Shown here piece after piece: positions 28,984 to 38,660 of a stretch of 64,000 bases of DNA (its first letter is position 1; the number at the start of each line of letters is the position of its first letter). Under the pieces are notes generated by a model, which saw only the letters and a list, made by a program, of their open reading frames with translations, made no database searches and was not told where the DNA came from. Origin of the DNA: Asaia bogorensis (lineage in GTDB: Bacteria; Pseudomonadota; Alphaproteobacteria; Acetobacterales; Acetobacteraceae); the NCBI GenBank assembly GCA_945897825.1, contig CAMDGX010000007.1:17294-81293 (forward strand), given 5' to 3'. The position numbers were made by a program, and so were the translations under genes.

Positions 28984-29027
28984 CGCCCCCGCTTCCGCCC
29001 TCGGCCGCCCGCTGTCAACCTGCGCGC

Positions 29028-29672
29028 ATGGAAATCCCCATCCTGTTCCGCGATGCCCGCTTCGTGGTGTTCGACAAGCCGGCCGGCCTGAAGGTGCATC
29101 CGGGCCCCGGCGGCGGGCCGAGCGTCGAGGATGCCTTCCCCGCCCTCTCCCGCCGGGCGGACGGGCCGTGGCTGGCGCATAGGCTGGACGCCGACACGTC
29201 CGGATGCCTCGTTGTGGCGCTGCGCAAGGCGGCGCTGCTGGCCACCCAGGCCGAATTCGCCGCCGGCCGGGCGGAGAAGACCTACTGGGCCGTCGTCCAT
29301 GGCGCCCCGGCCGCCGATTCCGGCGTGATCGACGCCAAGCTGCTCAAGCGCACGACCAGGGCCAGCTGGCACATGGCGATCGACCCGGTCGGCCAGCGCG
29401 CTGTGACCGACTGGCGGGTGCTCGGCCGCGGCGAAGGCATCTCCTGGCTCGAACTGCGCCCGCGCACCGGCCGCACCCACCAGATCCGCGCCCATGCCGC
29501 CTCCCTCGGCTGCCCGCTGCTGGGCGACGCCGTGTATGGCGGTGGTGACGGCAAGCTGCACCTGCTGGCCCGGGCAATCCGACTGGCGCTCGACCCTCCG
29601 GTCGAGGCGACCGCCTTGGTGCCGCCGCACATGCGCGCGGCGCTGGCAGCCTGCGGCCTCAGCCCAGCATGA
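29028..29672 (+). CDS. RluA-family pseudouridine synthase
   Basis: A 214-aa RluA-type enzyme without an S4 domain. The catalytic Asp is in AHRLDADTSGC near residue 54; other family segments are FDKPAGLKVHPG, KTYWAVVHG, and RPRTGRTHQIRAH. The lack of an S4 domain fits RluA/TruC-like subgroups that act on tRNA or 23S rRNA. Its 3' end overlaps the convergent glycosyltransferase gene by 14 bp. Confidence 0.9.
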   Translation: MEIPILFRDARFVVFDKPAGLKVHPGPGGGPSVEDAFPALSRRADGPWLAHRLDADTSGCLVVALRKAALLATQAEFAAGRAEKTYWAVVHGAPAADSGVIDAKLLKRTTRASWHMAIDPVGQRAVTDWRVLGRGEGISWLELRPRTGRTHQIRAHAASLGCPLLGDAVYGGGDGKLHLLARAIRLALDPPVEATALVPPHMRAALAACGLSPA

Positions 29673-30603
29673 ACCACAGCCGGAACAGCATCTGCTCGGC
29701 CCAGGTCTGCCGCCGCAGCCCCGGCAGCCGCAGCGCCCGCATCCGCCGCAGCGGCCCGCCGCGCAGCGCCGCCTTGATCTGGTCCAGCTGGTCTTGCGCC
29801 TGCGGTGTCAGCAGGTGTCGATGCGCATCGAGTGCGGCGACATTCTGGCGCATCAACCGCATGAACATCCCCGGTCCGCGCCGCACCGCCGCCCAGCCGC
29901 GTCGCGCGAACGACCGCGTCGCCCCCACCGTGTTGCGACCGTGCTGGCGATACAGCACCACCGGTTCGTCGTCGGTCAGGAAGATCCCCCCGGCCGCGGT
30001 CACCAGCAGGTAGGCCCACCAATCGTGCTGGCACCCCGGCGGCGCGGTGCTGCCGGCGACCAGCCGCGCCGCCGCGCCGTTCATGGTCACGGTGCAGCCG
30101 GTGGCGAGGTTCTGGGTCAGGGCTGCCGGAAACCCGGGTGGCGTCGCCACCGCGGCGGACACCGCGAGCGGGTTGAGCGTCGCATCGACCAGGATCTGCC
30201 GCGCCGAATAGATCGTCGGCCGCTCCGCCGGCACCGCGCCCAGCGCCCGCACCGCGCGCGCCAGCTTGAACGGCAGCCACACATCGTCCTGGTCGGCGAA
30301 GGCCACCAGGTCGCGCGCTTCCAGCATCGGCGCGGCATGGCGCAGCAGGGCGAGGAAACTGGCCGCCGACCCCACCCGCCCCGCCGGGTCGGCCAGCCGC
30401 TCCACCCGCCCCGGCGCTTGGCTCTCGGCGAATTCCTGCAGGATCGCCACCGTCGCGTCGCTGGAGCCATCGTCGCGCCAGATCAGGTACCAGTCGTCAT
30501 GCTCCTGCACGGCGAGGCTGGCGAGCTGGTCGCGCAGGAACGCGGCGCCCTCATAGGTGGCAAGCAGGATGACGACGCGGGCTCGATCGGCGCGCGTGGC
30601 CAT
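29659..30603 (-). CDS. Family 2 glycosyltransferase
   Basis: A 314-aa GT-A glycosyltransferase: VVILLATYEGAAFLRDQL at the N terminus, DDGSSD near residue 44 and the metal-binding ADQDDVW near residue 100. No membrane segment, so it is a cytoplasmic enzyme adding a sugar to a lipid-linked glycan. The start lies 12 bp after the rmlD stop on the same strand, so it is the last gene of the rmlB-A-C-D transcription unit and may transfer rhamnose; that is inference. Confidence 0.88.
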   Translation of the reverse strand: MATRADRARVVILLATYEGAAFLRDQLASLAVQEHDDWYLIWRDDGSSDATVAILQEFAESQAPGRVERLADPAGRVGSAASFLALLRHAAPMLEARDLVAFADQDDVWLPFKLARAVRALGAVPAERPTIYSARQILVDATLNPLAVSAAVATPPGFPAALTQNLATGCTVTMNGAAARLVAGSTAPPGCQHDWWAYLLVTAAGGIFLTDDEPVVLYRQHGRNTVGATRSFARRGWAAVRRGPGMFMRLMRQNVAALDAHRHLLTPQAQDQLDQIKAALRGGPLRRMRALRLPGLRRQTWAEQMLFRLWFMLG

Positions 30604-30614
30604 CAAGGCGCCTC

Positions 30615-31514
30615 CTACTGCGCGCGGGGGGTCGCGAAGATGCGGGCGAGCGTGCGGTCCAGCGCCGCCTCCCAGGGCGGCAGGCGCAGGCCGAACACGC
30701 GGGCGAGCTTGCCGCAATCCAGCCGCGAGTCGGCCGGCCGGCGCGCCGGGGTGGGATACTCGGCGGTGGCGATCGCCTCGATCAGCTTCGGCTGCTTATG
30801 GCCGAATGCGCCGGCGCGGGTGATCGCCGCCGTGGCCAGCCCGTGCCAGGTGGTCTCCCCGGTGCCGGCGGCGTGGTAGATGCCGGCGAAGCGATCCTGC
30901 CAGCCGTCGCGCGCCAGGATGTCGGCGATGCCCAGGATCGCCTCGGCCAGGTCCGCGGCCAGGGTCGGGCACCCCTTCTGGTCGGCCACCACGCGCAGGT
31001 GATCCCGCGTCCTGGCGAGGTTCAGCATCGTCAGCACGAAGTTCCGCCCCGTGGCGGCATACACCCAGGAGGTGCGCAGGATGATCGCCTGCCGGCACGC
31101 GGCCATCACCGCGGCCTCGCCGGCCAGCTTGCTCGCGCCATAGACCCCGGTGGGGTTGGTCGCGTCGTCCTCGATGTAGGGCGTGCCCTTGCCGCCGTCG
31201 AACACATAGTCGGTCGAGACATGGATCAGCGGAATGCCCGCGCCCGCGCAATACGCCGCCAGCACCGCCGGCCCGTCCCGGTTCGCCCGCCACGCGGCGG
31301 CGACATCGCTCTCGGCCTTGTCCACCGCGGTATGGGCGGCGGCATTGACCACCAGCGCGGGCTTGGCCGCCGCCAGCAGCGCCGGCAGCGTGGCAATGCG
31401 GTCGAAATCGCATTCCGGCCGCCCGACCACGCGCAGCGCCCGCCCGTCCGCCGCCTCGGCCAGCGCCCGTGCCAACTGGCCGCTGCCGCCGATGACCAGG
31501 ATGCCCCCGCTCAT
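30615..31514 (-). CDS. rmlD: dTDP-4-dehydrorhamnose reductase
   Basis: Last step of dTDP-L-rhamnose synthesis. The 299-aa product has the Rossmann loop GGSGQLARAL (residues 8-17), STDYVFDGGKG with the family Ser/Thr, and the catalytic pair in VYGASKLAGE (Tyr, Lys). It starts 4 bp downstream of the rmlC stop. Confidence 0.95.
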   Translation of the reverse strand: MSGGILVIGGSGQLARALAEAADGRALRVVGRPECDFDRIATLPALLAAAKPALVVNAAAHTAVDKAESDVAAAWRANRDGPAVLAAYCAGAGIPLIHVSTDYVFDGGKGTPYIEDDATNPTGVYGASKLAGEAAVMAACRQAIILRTSWVYAATGRNFVLTMLNLARTRDHLRVVADQKGCPTLAADLAEAILGIADILARDGWQDRFAGIYHAAGTGETTWHGLATAAITRAGAFGHKQPKLIEAIATAEYPTPARRPADSRLDCGKLARVFGLRLPPWEAALDRTLARIFATPRAQ

Positions 31515-31518
31515 CGCG

Positions 31519-32076
31519 TCAGGCCGAATACCAGGCGTCGCACTCGGACAGGCGCGGCAGGGCGGCGTCCTTGTCCGACAGCTTCACCTCGTCCGCCGCC
31601 ACCGGCCAGGGCAGGGCGAGATCCGGGTCGTTCCAGATCACCCCGCGCTCGGCGCCGCGGTCGTAGGGCGCGTTGACCTTGTAGGCCACCTCGGTATCCG
31701 GCATCAGCGTGCAGAACCCGTGCAGGAACCCGCCGGGCACCCAGAGCTGGGTGAAGTTCTCCGCACTCAGCACCGCGGCCACATGCTGGCCATAGGTCGG
31801 CGAGCCTGCCCGGATATCCACCACCACGTCCCAGATCGCCCCCTTCAGGCAGCGCACCAGCTTGCCCTGCACGTTCGGCGAAATCTGGCAGTGCAGCCCG
31901 CGCACCACGCCGCGCGCGGCGGAATAGCTGTGGTTGTCCTGCACGAAATCCACGTCGATGCCATGCTTGGCCAGCGCCGCGCGGTTCCAGGTCTCGGCAA
32001 AGAAGCCGCGGCTGTCGCTGAAGCGGCGCGGCGTGATCAGCGCCACATCGGGAATGGCAAGGCGTTCGACCTGCAT
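31519..32076 (-). CDS. rmlC: dTDP-4-dehydrorhamnose 3,5-epimerase
   Basis: Epimerises dTDP-4-keto-6-deoxyglucose at C3 and C5. A 185-aa cupin with RRFSDSRGFFAETW, the catalytic His in GLHCQISPN near residue 62, and VPGGFLHGF near residue 118. Standard length. It is 5 bp downstream of rmlA. Confidence 0.95.
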   Translation of the reverse strand: MQVERLAIPDVALITPRRFSDSRGFFAETWNRAALAKHGIDVDFVQDNHSYSAARGVVRGLHCQISPNVQGKLVRCLKGAIWDVVVDIRAGSPTYGQHVAAVLSAENFTQLWVPGGFLHGFCTLMPDTEVAYKVNAPYDRGAERGVIWNDPDLALPWPVAADEVKLSDKDAALPRLSECDAWYSA

Positions 32077-32081
32077 CGTCG

Positions 32082-32963
32082 TCAGTCCCCCAGGCCGGTA
32101 TCGGCCAGCGCCATCAGCACCTGGCCGAGCTCGGTCTTGCCCAGCGCGCGCGCCCGGTCGCGCAAGGCCGCCGCATCGATCCAACCCATCCGGAACGCCA
32201 CCTCCTCCGGGCAGCCGACCAGCATCCCCTGCCGCGACTGGATGGTCTGCACGAAGGTCGCCGCCTGCAGCAAGCTGTCCGGCGTGCCCGCATCGAGCCA
32301 GGCGCAGCCGCGCCCCAGCTTCTCCACCTGCAGCGTGCCGGCTTCCATGTACATGCGGTTGAGGTCGGTGATCTCCAGCTCGCCGCGCGCCGAGGGCTTC
32401 ACCTGGGCGGCCAGCTCGGTCACCCGCTTGTCGTAGAAATACAGCCCGATCACCGCCCAGTTCGATTGCGGCACCGTGGGCTTCTCGACGATCTCGATCG
32501 CCCGGCCGTCGTCGTCCATCGTGACCACGCCGTACCGCTCCGGATCGCGCACGTGATAGGCGAACACCGTGGCACCCTCCTGCACCGCGGCCGCGCGGCG
32601 CAGCATGCGCGAGAGATGTTCGCCGAAGATCATGTTGTCGCCCAGCGCCAGCGCGCAGGGCTTGCCCTCCAACCACTCCGCGCCGATGTGGAAAGCCTGC
32701 GCCAGCCCCTCGGGCTTCGGCTGCACGGCATAGGTGAACTTCACCCCCATCCGCTCCCCGCTGCCCAGCAGGCGGCGGAACTGCGGCAGGTCCTCCGGCG
32801 TGGAGATCACCATGATGTCGCGGATGCCCGACAGCATCAGCACCGACAGCGGGTAGTAGATCATCGGCTTGTCGTACACCGGCAGCAGCTGCTTGCTCGC
32901 CGCCAGCGTCATCGGATGCAGCCGGGTGCCGGAGCCGCCAGCGAGCAGGATGCCCTTCATCAT
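32082..32963 (-). CDS. rmlA: Glucose-1-phosphate thymidylyltransferase
   Basis: Makes dTDP-glucose from dTTP and glucose 1-phosphate. The 293-aa product has the nucleotide-binding [11 protein letters not shown] (residues 9-19), the catalytic [11 protein letters not shown] region, [12 protein letters not shown], and [12 protein letters not shown]. Second gene in the order rmlB-A-C-D; 12 bp lie between it and rmlB. Confidence 0.96.
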   Translation of the reverse strand: MMKGILLAGGSGTRLHPMTLAASKQLLPVYDKPMIYYPLSVLMLSGIRDIMVISTPEDLPQFRRLLGSGERMGVKFTYAVQPKPEGLAQAFHIGAEWLEGKPCALALGDNMIFGEHLSRMLRRAAAVQEGATVFAYHVRDPERYGVVTMDDDGRAIEIVEKPTVPQSNWAVIGLYFYDKRVTELAAQVKPSARGELEITDLNRMYMEAGTLQVEKLGRGCAWLDAGTPDSLLQAATFVQTIQSRQGMLVGCPEEVAFRMGWIDAAALRDRARALGKTELGQVLMALADTGLGD

Positions 32964-32975
32964 GTCGTATATCCC

Positions 32976-34046
32976 TCAGGCGGCGCTTTTCGCCGCGCCC
33001 TGGCCCAGCCGCTGGCCGCCATAGCGCGCGGCGCGGATCTTCTCCCACCAGGCCCTGTTGGCCAGGTACCAGTCCACCGTGCGGCCAAGCCCGGTATCGA
33101 AATCGTTCGGCGCCGTCCACGACAGCGCCGCCTCGGCCCGCGCGGGGTCGATCTCGTAGCGGAAATCATGGCCCGGCCGGTCGGTCACGAAGGTGATCAG
33201 CCGCGTGCGCGGCCCCGCCGGATCGGGCACGCGCGCATCCAGCGCGGCACAGATCGCGTGCACCACCTGCAGGTTGGTCCGCGGCTGCCGCGCCCCGATG
33301 CCGTAGGTCCCGCCCGGCTGGCCCAGCGTGGCCACGCGCAGCAGCGCCTCGGCATGGTCGTCGACGAACAGCCAGTCGCGCATGTTGGAACCGTCGCCAT
33401 ACACTGGCAGGGGCTTGCCCTCCAGCGCGTTCAGCGTCACCAACGGGATCAGTTTCTCCGGAAACTGCCACGGCCCGTAGTTGTTGACCGTGTTGCTGAC
33501 CAGGGTCGGCAGCCCATAGGTGTGATGCCAGGCCCGCACCAGGTGGTCCGACGCCGCCTTGCTCGCCGAATAGGGGCTGCGCGGGTCGTACGGCGTTTCC
33601 TCGTTGAACGGCGGGTCACCCTTCTCCAGCGCGCCGAACACCTCGTCCGTCGAGATATGGTGGAAGCGGAACGCCGCCTTTCGATCCGCCGGCAGCCCGC
33701 GCCAGTATTCCAGCGCCACGTCCAGCAGCGTGTAGGTGCCGACCACGTTCGACTGGATGAACGGCCCCGGTCCGTCGATCGAGCGGTCCACATGCGTCTC
33801 GGCCGCCAGGTGCATCACGATGTCGGGCTGGTGGGTTGCGAACACCTGGCGCATCGCCGCATGGTCGGCGATGTCCGCCCGCACCAGCGTATGGCGGGCA
33901 TGGCGCGCGCCATCCTCCAGCGCCTCCTCCGAGGCCGCATAGGTCATCTTGTCGACGTTCACGACCGTATGGTCGGTGGTGCGGATAACATGGCGGATCA
34001 CTGCCGAGCCGATGAACCCGCATCCGCCGGTAATCAGAAGGCGCAT
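32976..34046 (-). CDS. rmlB: dTDP-glucose 4,6-dehydratase
   Basis: Converts dTDP-glucose to dTDP-4-keto-6-deoxyglucose. Extended SDR of 356 aa: GGCGFIGSAVI (residues 7-17), HLAAETHVDRS, the active-site STDEVFG, and YSASKAASDHL (Tyr, Lys). First gene of the rhamnose operon; its 5' end faces the acyltransferase gene across a 266-bp region in which only a weak TATACA-like box was seen. Confidence 0.95.
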   Translation of the reverse strand: MRLLITGGCGFIGSAVIRHVIRTTDHTVVNVDKMTYAASEEALEDGARHARHTLVRADIADHAAMRQVFATHQPDIVMHLAAETHVDRSIDGPGPFIQSNVVGTYTLLDVALEYWRGLPADRKAAFRFHHISTDEVFGALEKGDPPFNEETPYDPRSPYSASKAASDHLVRAWHHTYGLPTLVSNTVNNYGPWQFPEKLIPLVTLNALEGKPLPVYGDGSNMRDWLFVDDHAEALLRVATLGQPGGTYGIGARQPRTNLQVVHAICAALDARVPDPAGPRTRLITFVTDRPGHDFRYEIDPARAEAALSWTAPNDFDTGLGRTVDWYLANRAWWEKIRAARYGGQRLGQGAAKSAA

Positions 34047-34312
34047 GGTCTGAAATCAACCCTTTCTGCACCGGGGCAAACTGCCAGCCCCGCCCGGGAC
34101 TCGCAACCGACAACTGCGAACCGGCGTACCCCTTTCGATCACGACTTTTTCATCTGGCGAACAGATGCCGACCATGCGCCCCACTCGTATCGGTTACTCA
34201 ACCGGCAGGCTTGCCCTGCCGCCCCTGCCATGGTCTAGCTATACAAATATCGTCCGGGCGGGTTAATTCTTCGCTGCCGCCCAGGCCGAGTTTCGGGGGA
34301 TTCGGCGCCGAG

Positions 34313-35119
34313 ATGATTCCAGGCATCAGCACCAATGCCGAGGCCCGGCTAGCCGGTACACTCGACCCGCGGGTCAGCGACATCGTCGAGGACAGCTACG
34401 CTGTCCGCGACTACACCATCATGGACGCCACCGACGAGGAGGCGCGCCGCCTGGGCGTGCAGGCCGTGGGCAGCGGCCTCACCCTGGTCGTCACCGACCC
34501 CACCCGCAAGCTCGGCGACATCCGCGTCCAGTCCGGCGGGCGGGACAACATGCTGTTCTTCGACAACGTCGGCTGGGGCGGCAACTGCCACGCCAGCATC
34601 CGCATCCTCGGCAGCGACACGGTGTTGCTGTTCAACGACATCGGCAATGAATACGTCTCCCTGCCCGACATCTACCTGCGCTCCGACGGCCAGTTCGTGT
34701 TCTGGGGCCGCGGCGCCTCGGCGGTCGGCCTGTCGATGGAGATCGAGGGCGAGGGCTCCGGCGTGGTGATCGGCGACGACGCGCTGATCTCCAACGGCGT
34801 CTGGATCCGCAACCACGACATGCACGCCATCCACGACCTGCGCACCGGCGCGCGCATCAACCGCCCGCCGGTGCAGACCGTGCTGGAACGCCATGTCTGG
34901 CTCGGCCACGACGCGATGCTGCTGAACGCCGAGCGCATCGGCATGGGCTCCATTGTCGGCACGCGCTCCCTGGTCAAGGGCACGGTGCCGCCGCGCGTCG
35001 CGGTCGCCGGGACGCCGGCCCGGGTCATCCGCGAGGGTGTCAGCTGGGGGCGATCCAACGACGGCATGACCGCGGCCGAGCGCCTCTCGATCGGCCTGCC
35101 GGAGCAGGTCGAGGGATAA
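34313..35119 (+). CDS. Left-handed beta-helix acyltransferase
   Basis: A 268-aa protein whose middle and C terminus have hexapeptide repeat character (VVIGDDALISNGVWIRN, VWLGHDAMLLN, IGMGSIVGTRSLV, VAGTPARVIR), the usual signature of trimeric O-acetyltransferases in surface polysaccharide synthesis. A likely catalytic His is in RNHDMHAIHD. The substrate is probably a sugar of the rhamnose-containing glycan made next door. ATG 34313 (MIPGIS) is taken; the frame is open 34 codons upstream but lacks family character. Confidence 0.78.
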   Translation: MIPGISTNAEARLAGTLDPRVSDIVEDSYAVRDYTIMDATDEEARRLGVQAVGSGLTLVVTDPTRKLGDIRVQSGGRDNMLFFDNVGWGGNCHASIRILGSDTVLLFNDIGNEYVSLPDIYLRSDGQFVFWGRGASAVGLSMEIEGEGSGVVIGDDALISNGVWIRNHDMHAIHDLRTGARINRPPVQTVLERHVWLGHDAMLLNAERIGMGSIVGTRSLVKGTVPPRVAVAGTPARVIREGVSWGRSNDGMTAAERLSIGLPEQVEG

Positions 35120-35283
35120 AGCGGGCCCAGGGGGGATAGCCGTCCCACCCCACGCGATCCGGATGCTTTACGACGAAACCAGTGCGAACGGTTGCGATCG
35201 GGCGCGTGCTTGGGTATTCCTCCGCCCGGCTCCGCCCCAGGCTCTATGGTTGGGACCGCACGGCTGAGCAAGGAGGCTCTTCG

Positions 35284-35739
35284 TTGGCGCAAACCCCCCC
35301 GTATATCCCGCACATCGACCTCCTGCTGCAGGCTCTGCGGGTCAATCGTGACCGCCTGAACAGCAAGTCGAAGATCGCCATCGACGCCAAGCTGCTCAAG
35401 ACCCTGATGCAGACCATGGTGGCCAGCGCGCCCTTCTCGGAGGAGTTCTACAAGCAGAACTACCCCGACCTCGCCTCCGCCAACGCCGCCGGGCACATCC
35501 CCGACCTGCACCAGCATTTCGTCGAGACCGGGTATTTCGAGGGCCGCTTCGGCGCGCCCCCGCCCGTCGACGAGGCGTTCTACACCAGCACCTACAAGGA
35601 TGTCGGCCAGGCCGTGCTGAAGGGCGACGTCACCTCCGGCACCGAGCACTACCTGCGCTCCGGCGCCTCCGAGGGGCGCATCCCGAACGAGGAGATCCGA
35701 CCGCTGCTCGAGGCCTGGATGGTCGTATTGCGGGAATGA
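35284..35739 (+). CDS. Small protein made of YxxxYPD...EGR repeats, TTG start
   Basis: A 151-aa protein with no catalytic domain. Residues 55-150 consist of two repeats with the pattern F-Y-(x)4-Y-(P/K)-D ... H-(F/Y)-(x)4-G-(x)3-E-G-R, the same unit found in the N-terminal part of the next protein. TTG 35284 is chosen because AAGGAGG (35270-35276) lies 7 bases upstream; no ATG is so placed, and the upstream frame has no ribosome site. It may be a partner or targeting module for the polysaccharide enzymes. Function unknown. Confidence 0.72.
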   Translation: MAQTPPYIPHIDLLLQALRVNRDRLNSKSKIAIDAKLLKTLMQTMVASAPFSEEFYKQNYPDLASANAAGHIPDLHQHFVETGYFEGRFGAPPPVDEAFYTSTYKDVGQAVLKGDVTSGTEHYLRSGASEGRIPNEEIRPLLEAWMVVLRE

Positions 35740-35898
35740 CCGCGCAACCTGTGCCGGACGAGGCATCGCAGGGCCACTGCACGCTGCACCGCGCCCGCCG
35801 AAAACCGGCGGGCCGGATGACCACCGACTGCCGCCGGTCGGGCCGCACCATGCCGTGCGCCCCCCGCACCACGCGGACGCATTGGGCGGGAGCCGCCG

Positions 35899-38658
35899 AT
35901 GAGTGACCTCATGCGCACCCACCGTGCGCTCTGCACGCCGTTCGTGAGCGAGGACCTGTTCCGCCGCGCCTTCGGTGCCGGACGGGCCAATATCGGCACC
36001 ATCGCCCGCTACCTGGCCACCCCGGTCGCCGAGCGCCCGGTGCTGTCCTTCTACTTCGACGCCGATTTCTACCGCGACACCAACCCCGACGTGGCCAATG
36101 CCGACATCGACCCGCTGCTCCACTTCATCGAGACCGGTGTGCTGGAGGAACGCGCGCCGCATCCGCTGGTCGACCTGAACTACATCCTCTCGCAGGATTC
36201 CGGCCTGCTCGGCACGCCGCCGCAGATCGAGCTGCTGGTCGACCTGCTGGAATACGACCTCGCCGTGCCCAGCCCCTATTTCGACCCCGCGCACTACCGT
36301 GCCGCGCTGGGCAGCGAAGCGCCGGCCAACGCCATGCTGCGCCACTACATCACCGTCGGCCTGTGGGACCGCCACCGCCCGAATCCCTGGCTCGACCTGG
36401 CCTGGTACTCGGCCCAGAACGACGACGTGCCCCGCGACCTCTACGGCGCGCTGCGCCACTTCGTGCAGCTTGGCGACGCCGAGGGCCGGACCGCGAGCCC
36501 GCAATTCGACGGCCGCCAGTACCTGCTGCGCAACCCCGACGTGGCCCAGGCCGGCATGCTGCCGCTGCGCCACTTCCTCACCCAGGGCCGCGCCGAGGGG
36601 CGCGAGGCACCGGCGCTCGCCGTGGTCCTGCCCTCCACCCCCACGCCCAGCGCGCCCCAGCCGGAAATCGGCCTCGCCTTCCCGGTCGACCCTGCCGACG
36701 CGCTGGCCCGCGACGGCGACATGCGCCGCCGGATCGCCATGATGCGCCAGCAGCGCAAGGACGCCGTCGAGGTCGGCCCGGTGCCGCGCATCCGTTCCGC
36801 CACGCCGTCCGACGACATCGGCATCCTGGAATTCCCGCCCGCGCCCAACCCGCGCGTCTCGATCCTGATGCCGGTGTACAACGAGCTCGACGTGACCGTC
36901 GAATGCCTGCTCGCCCTGCAGCAGAGCCTGCCGGACACCGAGATCGAGGTCGTGGTCGCCGACGACTGCTCCACCGACCCCGATGTCCGCTTGCTGGCGA
37001 GCGTGCCGAACCTGGTCTATGTCCGCCAGGAGGTGAATGCCGGCTTCATCGGCAACTGCAACGCCGCCTTCGCCCAGTGCCGCGGCGAGTACGTGCTGCT
37101 GCTGAACAACGACACCCAGGTGATGCCCGGCGCCATCGACCTGCTGGTCGCGGCGCTGGATGCCGACGAGGCCGTCGCCGCCGCCGGCCCCAAGCTCATC
37201 TACCCCGACGGGCGCGTGCAGGAAGCCGGCTGCATCCTCAAGCCGAACGGCGAGGCCGGCATGGTCGGCCTGTTCGGCGACCCCTCCGAGGGCGGCTTCT
37301 GCTACGACCGCGACGTGCCCTACATCTCCGGCGCCGCCCTCCTGGTTCGACGGAATCTTGTCGGCGACACGCTTTTCGACCCCGTCTTCCGCCCCGCCTA
37401 TTGCGAGGACGCCGATCTCTGCCTGCGCCTGATCGACCGCGGCCACCGCATCCGCTACGTCGCCGACGCCGTGGTGATGCACCACCTCAGCGTCTCCACC
37501 AACCGCCAGTCGATCACCCGCAAGCTGCGCACCATCACGCGCAACCAGCAAACCCTGTCCGAGCGCTGGGGCGACCTGTTGGTGAAGATGAACCAGGTCC
37601 GCACCCTGGCCTTCTACCTGCCGCAATTCCACCCGACGCCGGAGAACGACCTCTGGTGGGGCGCCGGCTTCACCGAATGGACCAACGTCACCAAGGCGCG
37701 GGCGAGCTATGCCGGCCAGTACCAGCCGCATCTGCCCGCCGATCTCGGCTTCTACGACCTGCGCGCCCCCGAGACGCTGAAGCGCCAGGCGGAGATGGCG
37801 GCGCGCTACGGCATCGATGGGTTCTGCGTCTACTACTACAATTTCGGCGCCCGCCGCGTACTCCATAAGCCGATCGAGGTGGTCCGCGCCAACCCTGACA
37901 TCCCGTTCAACTGGTGCCTGTGCTGGGCCAACGAGAACTGGACCAAGCACTGGGATGGCGGCACGCGCGAGATCCTGCTGGAGCAGAGCTACGACGACGC
38001 CACGCTGGCCTCGATCATCGAGGACGTCGTCGCCCAGGCCGCCGACCCGCGCTACATCCGCGTCGACGGCAAACCGCTGTTCCTGCTCTACCGCCCGCTG
38101 CTGCTGCCGGACTGCAAGGCCTTCGCCGCCCAGGCCCGCCACGCCTTTGCGAAGGCCGGCTTCCCGGGCGTCCACCTCGTGTATGTCGAAAGCATGGAAG
38201 CGGTGGACCGCGGCATGCGCCCGGCCGATCTCGGCTTCGACGCCGCTGTGGAATTCCCGCCCCAGGGCCGCGCCTCCCCCGCCGAGGGCAAGGTCGACGT
38301 TTTCAAGGAGAACTGGGCCGGCACGCGCTACGACTACCCGGAAACCGTGCTGAACTTCCTGCGCCGCGACAGCGTCCCCTATCCGCGCTACCCCGCCGTT
38401 TTCCCCAACTGGGACAACACCGCCCGCCAGCCGCTGCGCGGCCACAGCTTCGACGGCATCGGGCCGGAGGCGTTCCGCGTCTATGTCGAGGAAAAGATCG
38501 AGGAAGTGCGGCAATTCCACATGGGCGGCGAGCGGCTGCTGTTCGTCAACGCCTGGAACGAATGGGCCGAGGGCACCCACCTGGAGCCCGACATCGCCTA
38601 CGGCCATCGCTGGCTGGAAGCCCTGCGCGACGCCGTGACCGCCAAGCGATGGGGCTGA
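35899..38658 (+). CDS. GT2 glycosyltransferase fused to WbsX-like domain
   Basis: A 919-aa multidomain protein. Residues 1-240 carry four degenerate repeats (FYRDTNPDV, HFIETGVLEER, YLLRNPDV, HFLTQGRAEGR). Residues about 300-560 are a GT2 domain: RVSILMPVYNEL, VVADDCSTD and LLLNNDTQVMPG, then GAALLVRR and YCEDADLCLR. Residues about 570-915 are a WbsX (GH99-like) domain: LAFYLPQFHP, FTEWTNVTKA, YGIDGFCVYYY, CWANENWTKHW and NAWNEWAEGTHLEP. Such fusions occur in O-antigen and exopolysaccharide loci. GGGAG precedes the ATG by 8 bases. A GT4-type gene follows after 2 bp. Confidence 0.9.
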   Translation: MSDLMRTHRALCTPFVSEDLFRRAFGAGRANIGTIARYLATPVAERPVLSFYFDADFYRDTNPDVANADIDPLLHFIETGVLEERAPHPLVDLNYILSQDSGLLGTPPQIELLVDLLEYDLAVPSPYFDPAHYRAALGSEAPANAMLRHYITVGLWDRHRPNPWLDLAWYSAQNDDVPRDLYGALRHFVQLGDAEGRTASPQFDGRQYLLRNPDVAQAGMLPLRHFLTQGRAEGREAPALAVVLPSTPTPSAPQPEIGLAFPVDPADALARDGDMRRRIAMMRQQRKDAVEVGPVPRIRSATPSDDIGILEFPPAPNPRVSILMPVYNELDVTVECLLALQQSLPDTEIEVVVADDCSTDPDVRLLASVPNLVYVRQEVNAGFIGNCNAAFAQCRGEYVLLLNNDTQVMPGAIDLLVAALDADEAVAAAGPKLIYPDGRVQEAGCILKPNGEAGMVGLFGDPSEGGFCYDRDVPYISGAALLVRRNLVGDTLFDPVFRPAYCEDADLCLRLIDRGHRIRYVADAVVMHHLSVSTNRQSITRKLRTITRNQQTLSERWGDLLVKMNQVRTLAFYLPQFHPTPENDLWWGAGFTEWTNVTKARASYAGQYQPHLPADLGFYDLRAPETLKRQAEMAARYGIDGFCVYYYNFGARRVLHKPIEVVRANPDIPFNWCLCWANENWTKHWDGGTREILLEQSYDDATLASIIEDVVAQAADPRYIRVDGKPLFLLYRPLLLPDCKAFAAQARHAFAKAGFPGVHLVYVESMEAVDRGMRPADLGFDAAVEFPPQGRASPAEGKVDVFKENWAGTRYDYPETVLNFLRRDSVPYPRYPAVFPNWDNTARQPLRGHSFDGIGPEAFRVYVEEKIEEVRQFHMGGERLLFVNAWNEWAEGTHLEPDIAYGHRWLEALRDAVTAKRWG

Positions 38659-38660
38659 CC

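Noticed and set aside
34209..34260. Promoter for the acyltransferase gene (TATACA at 34240)
   Set aside because: No -35 hexamer at a suitable distance; too weak to list.
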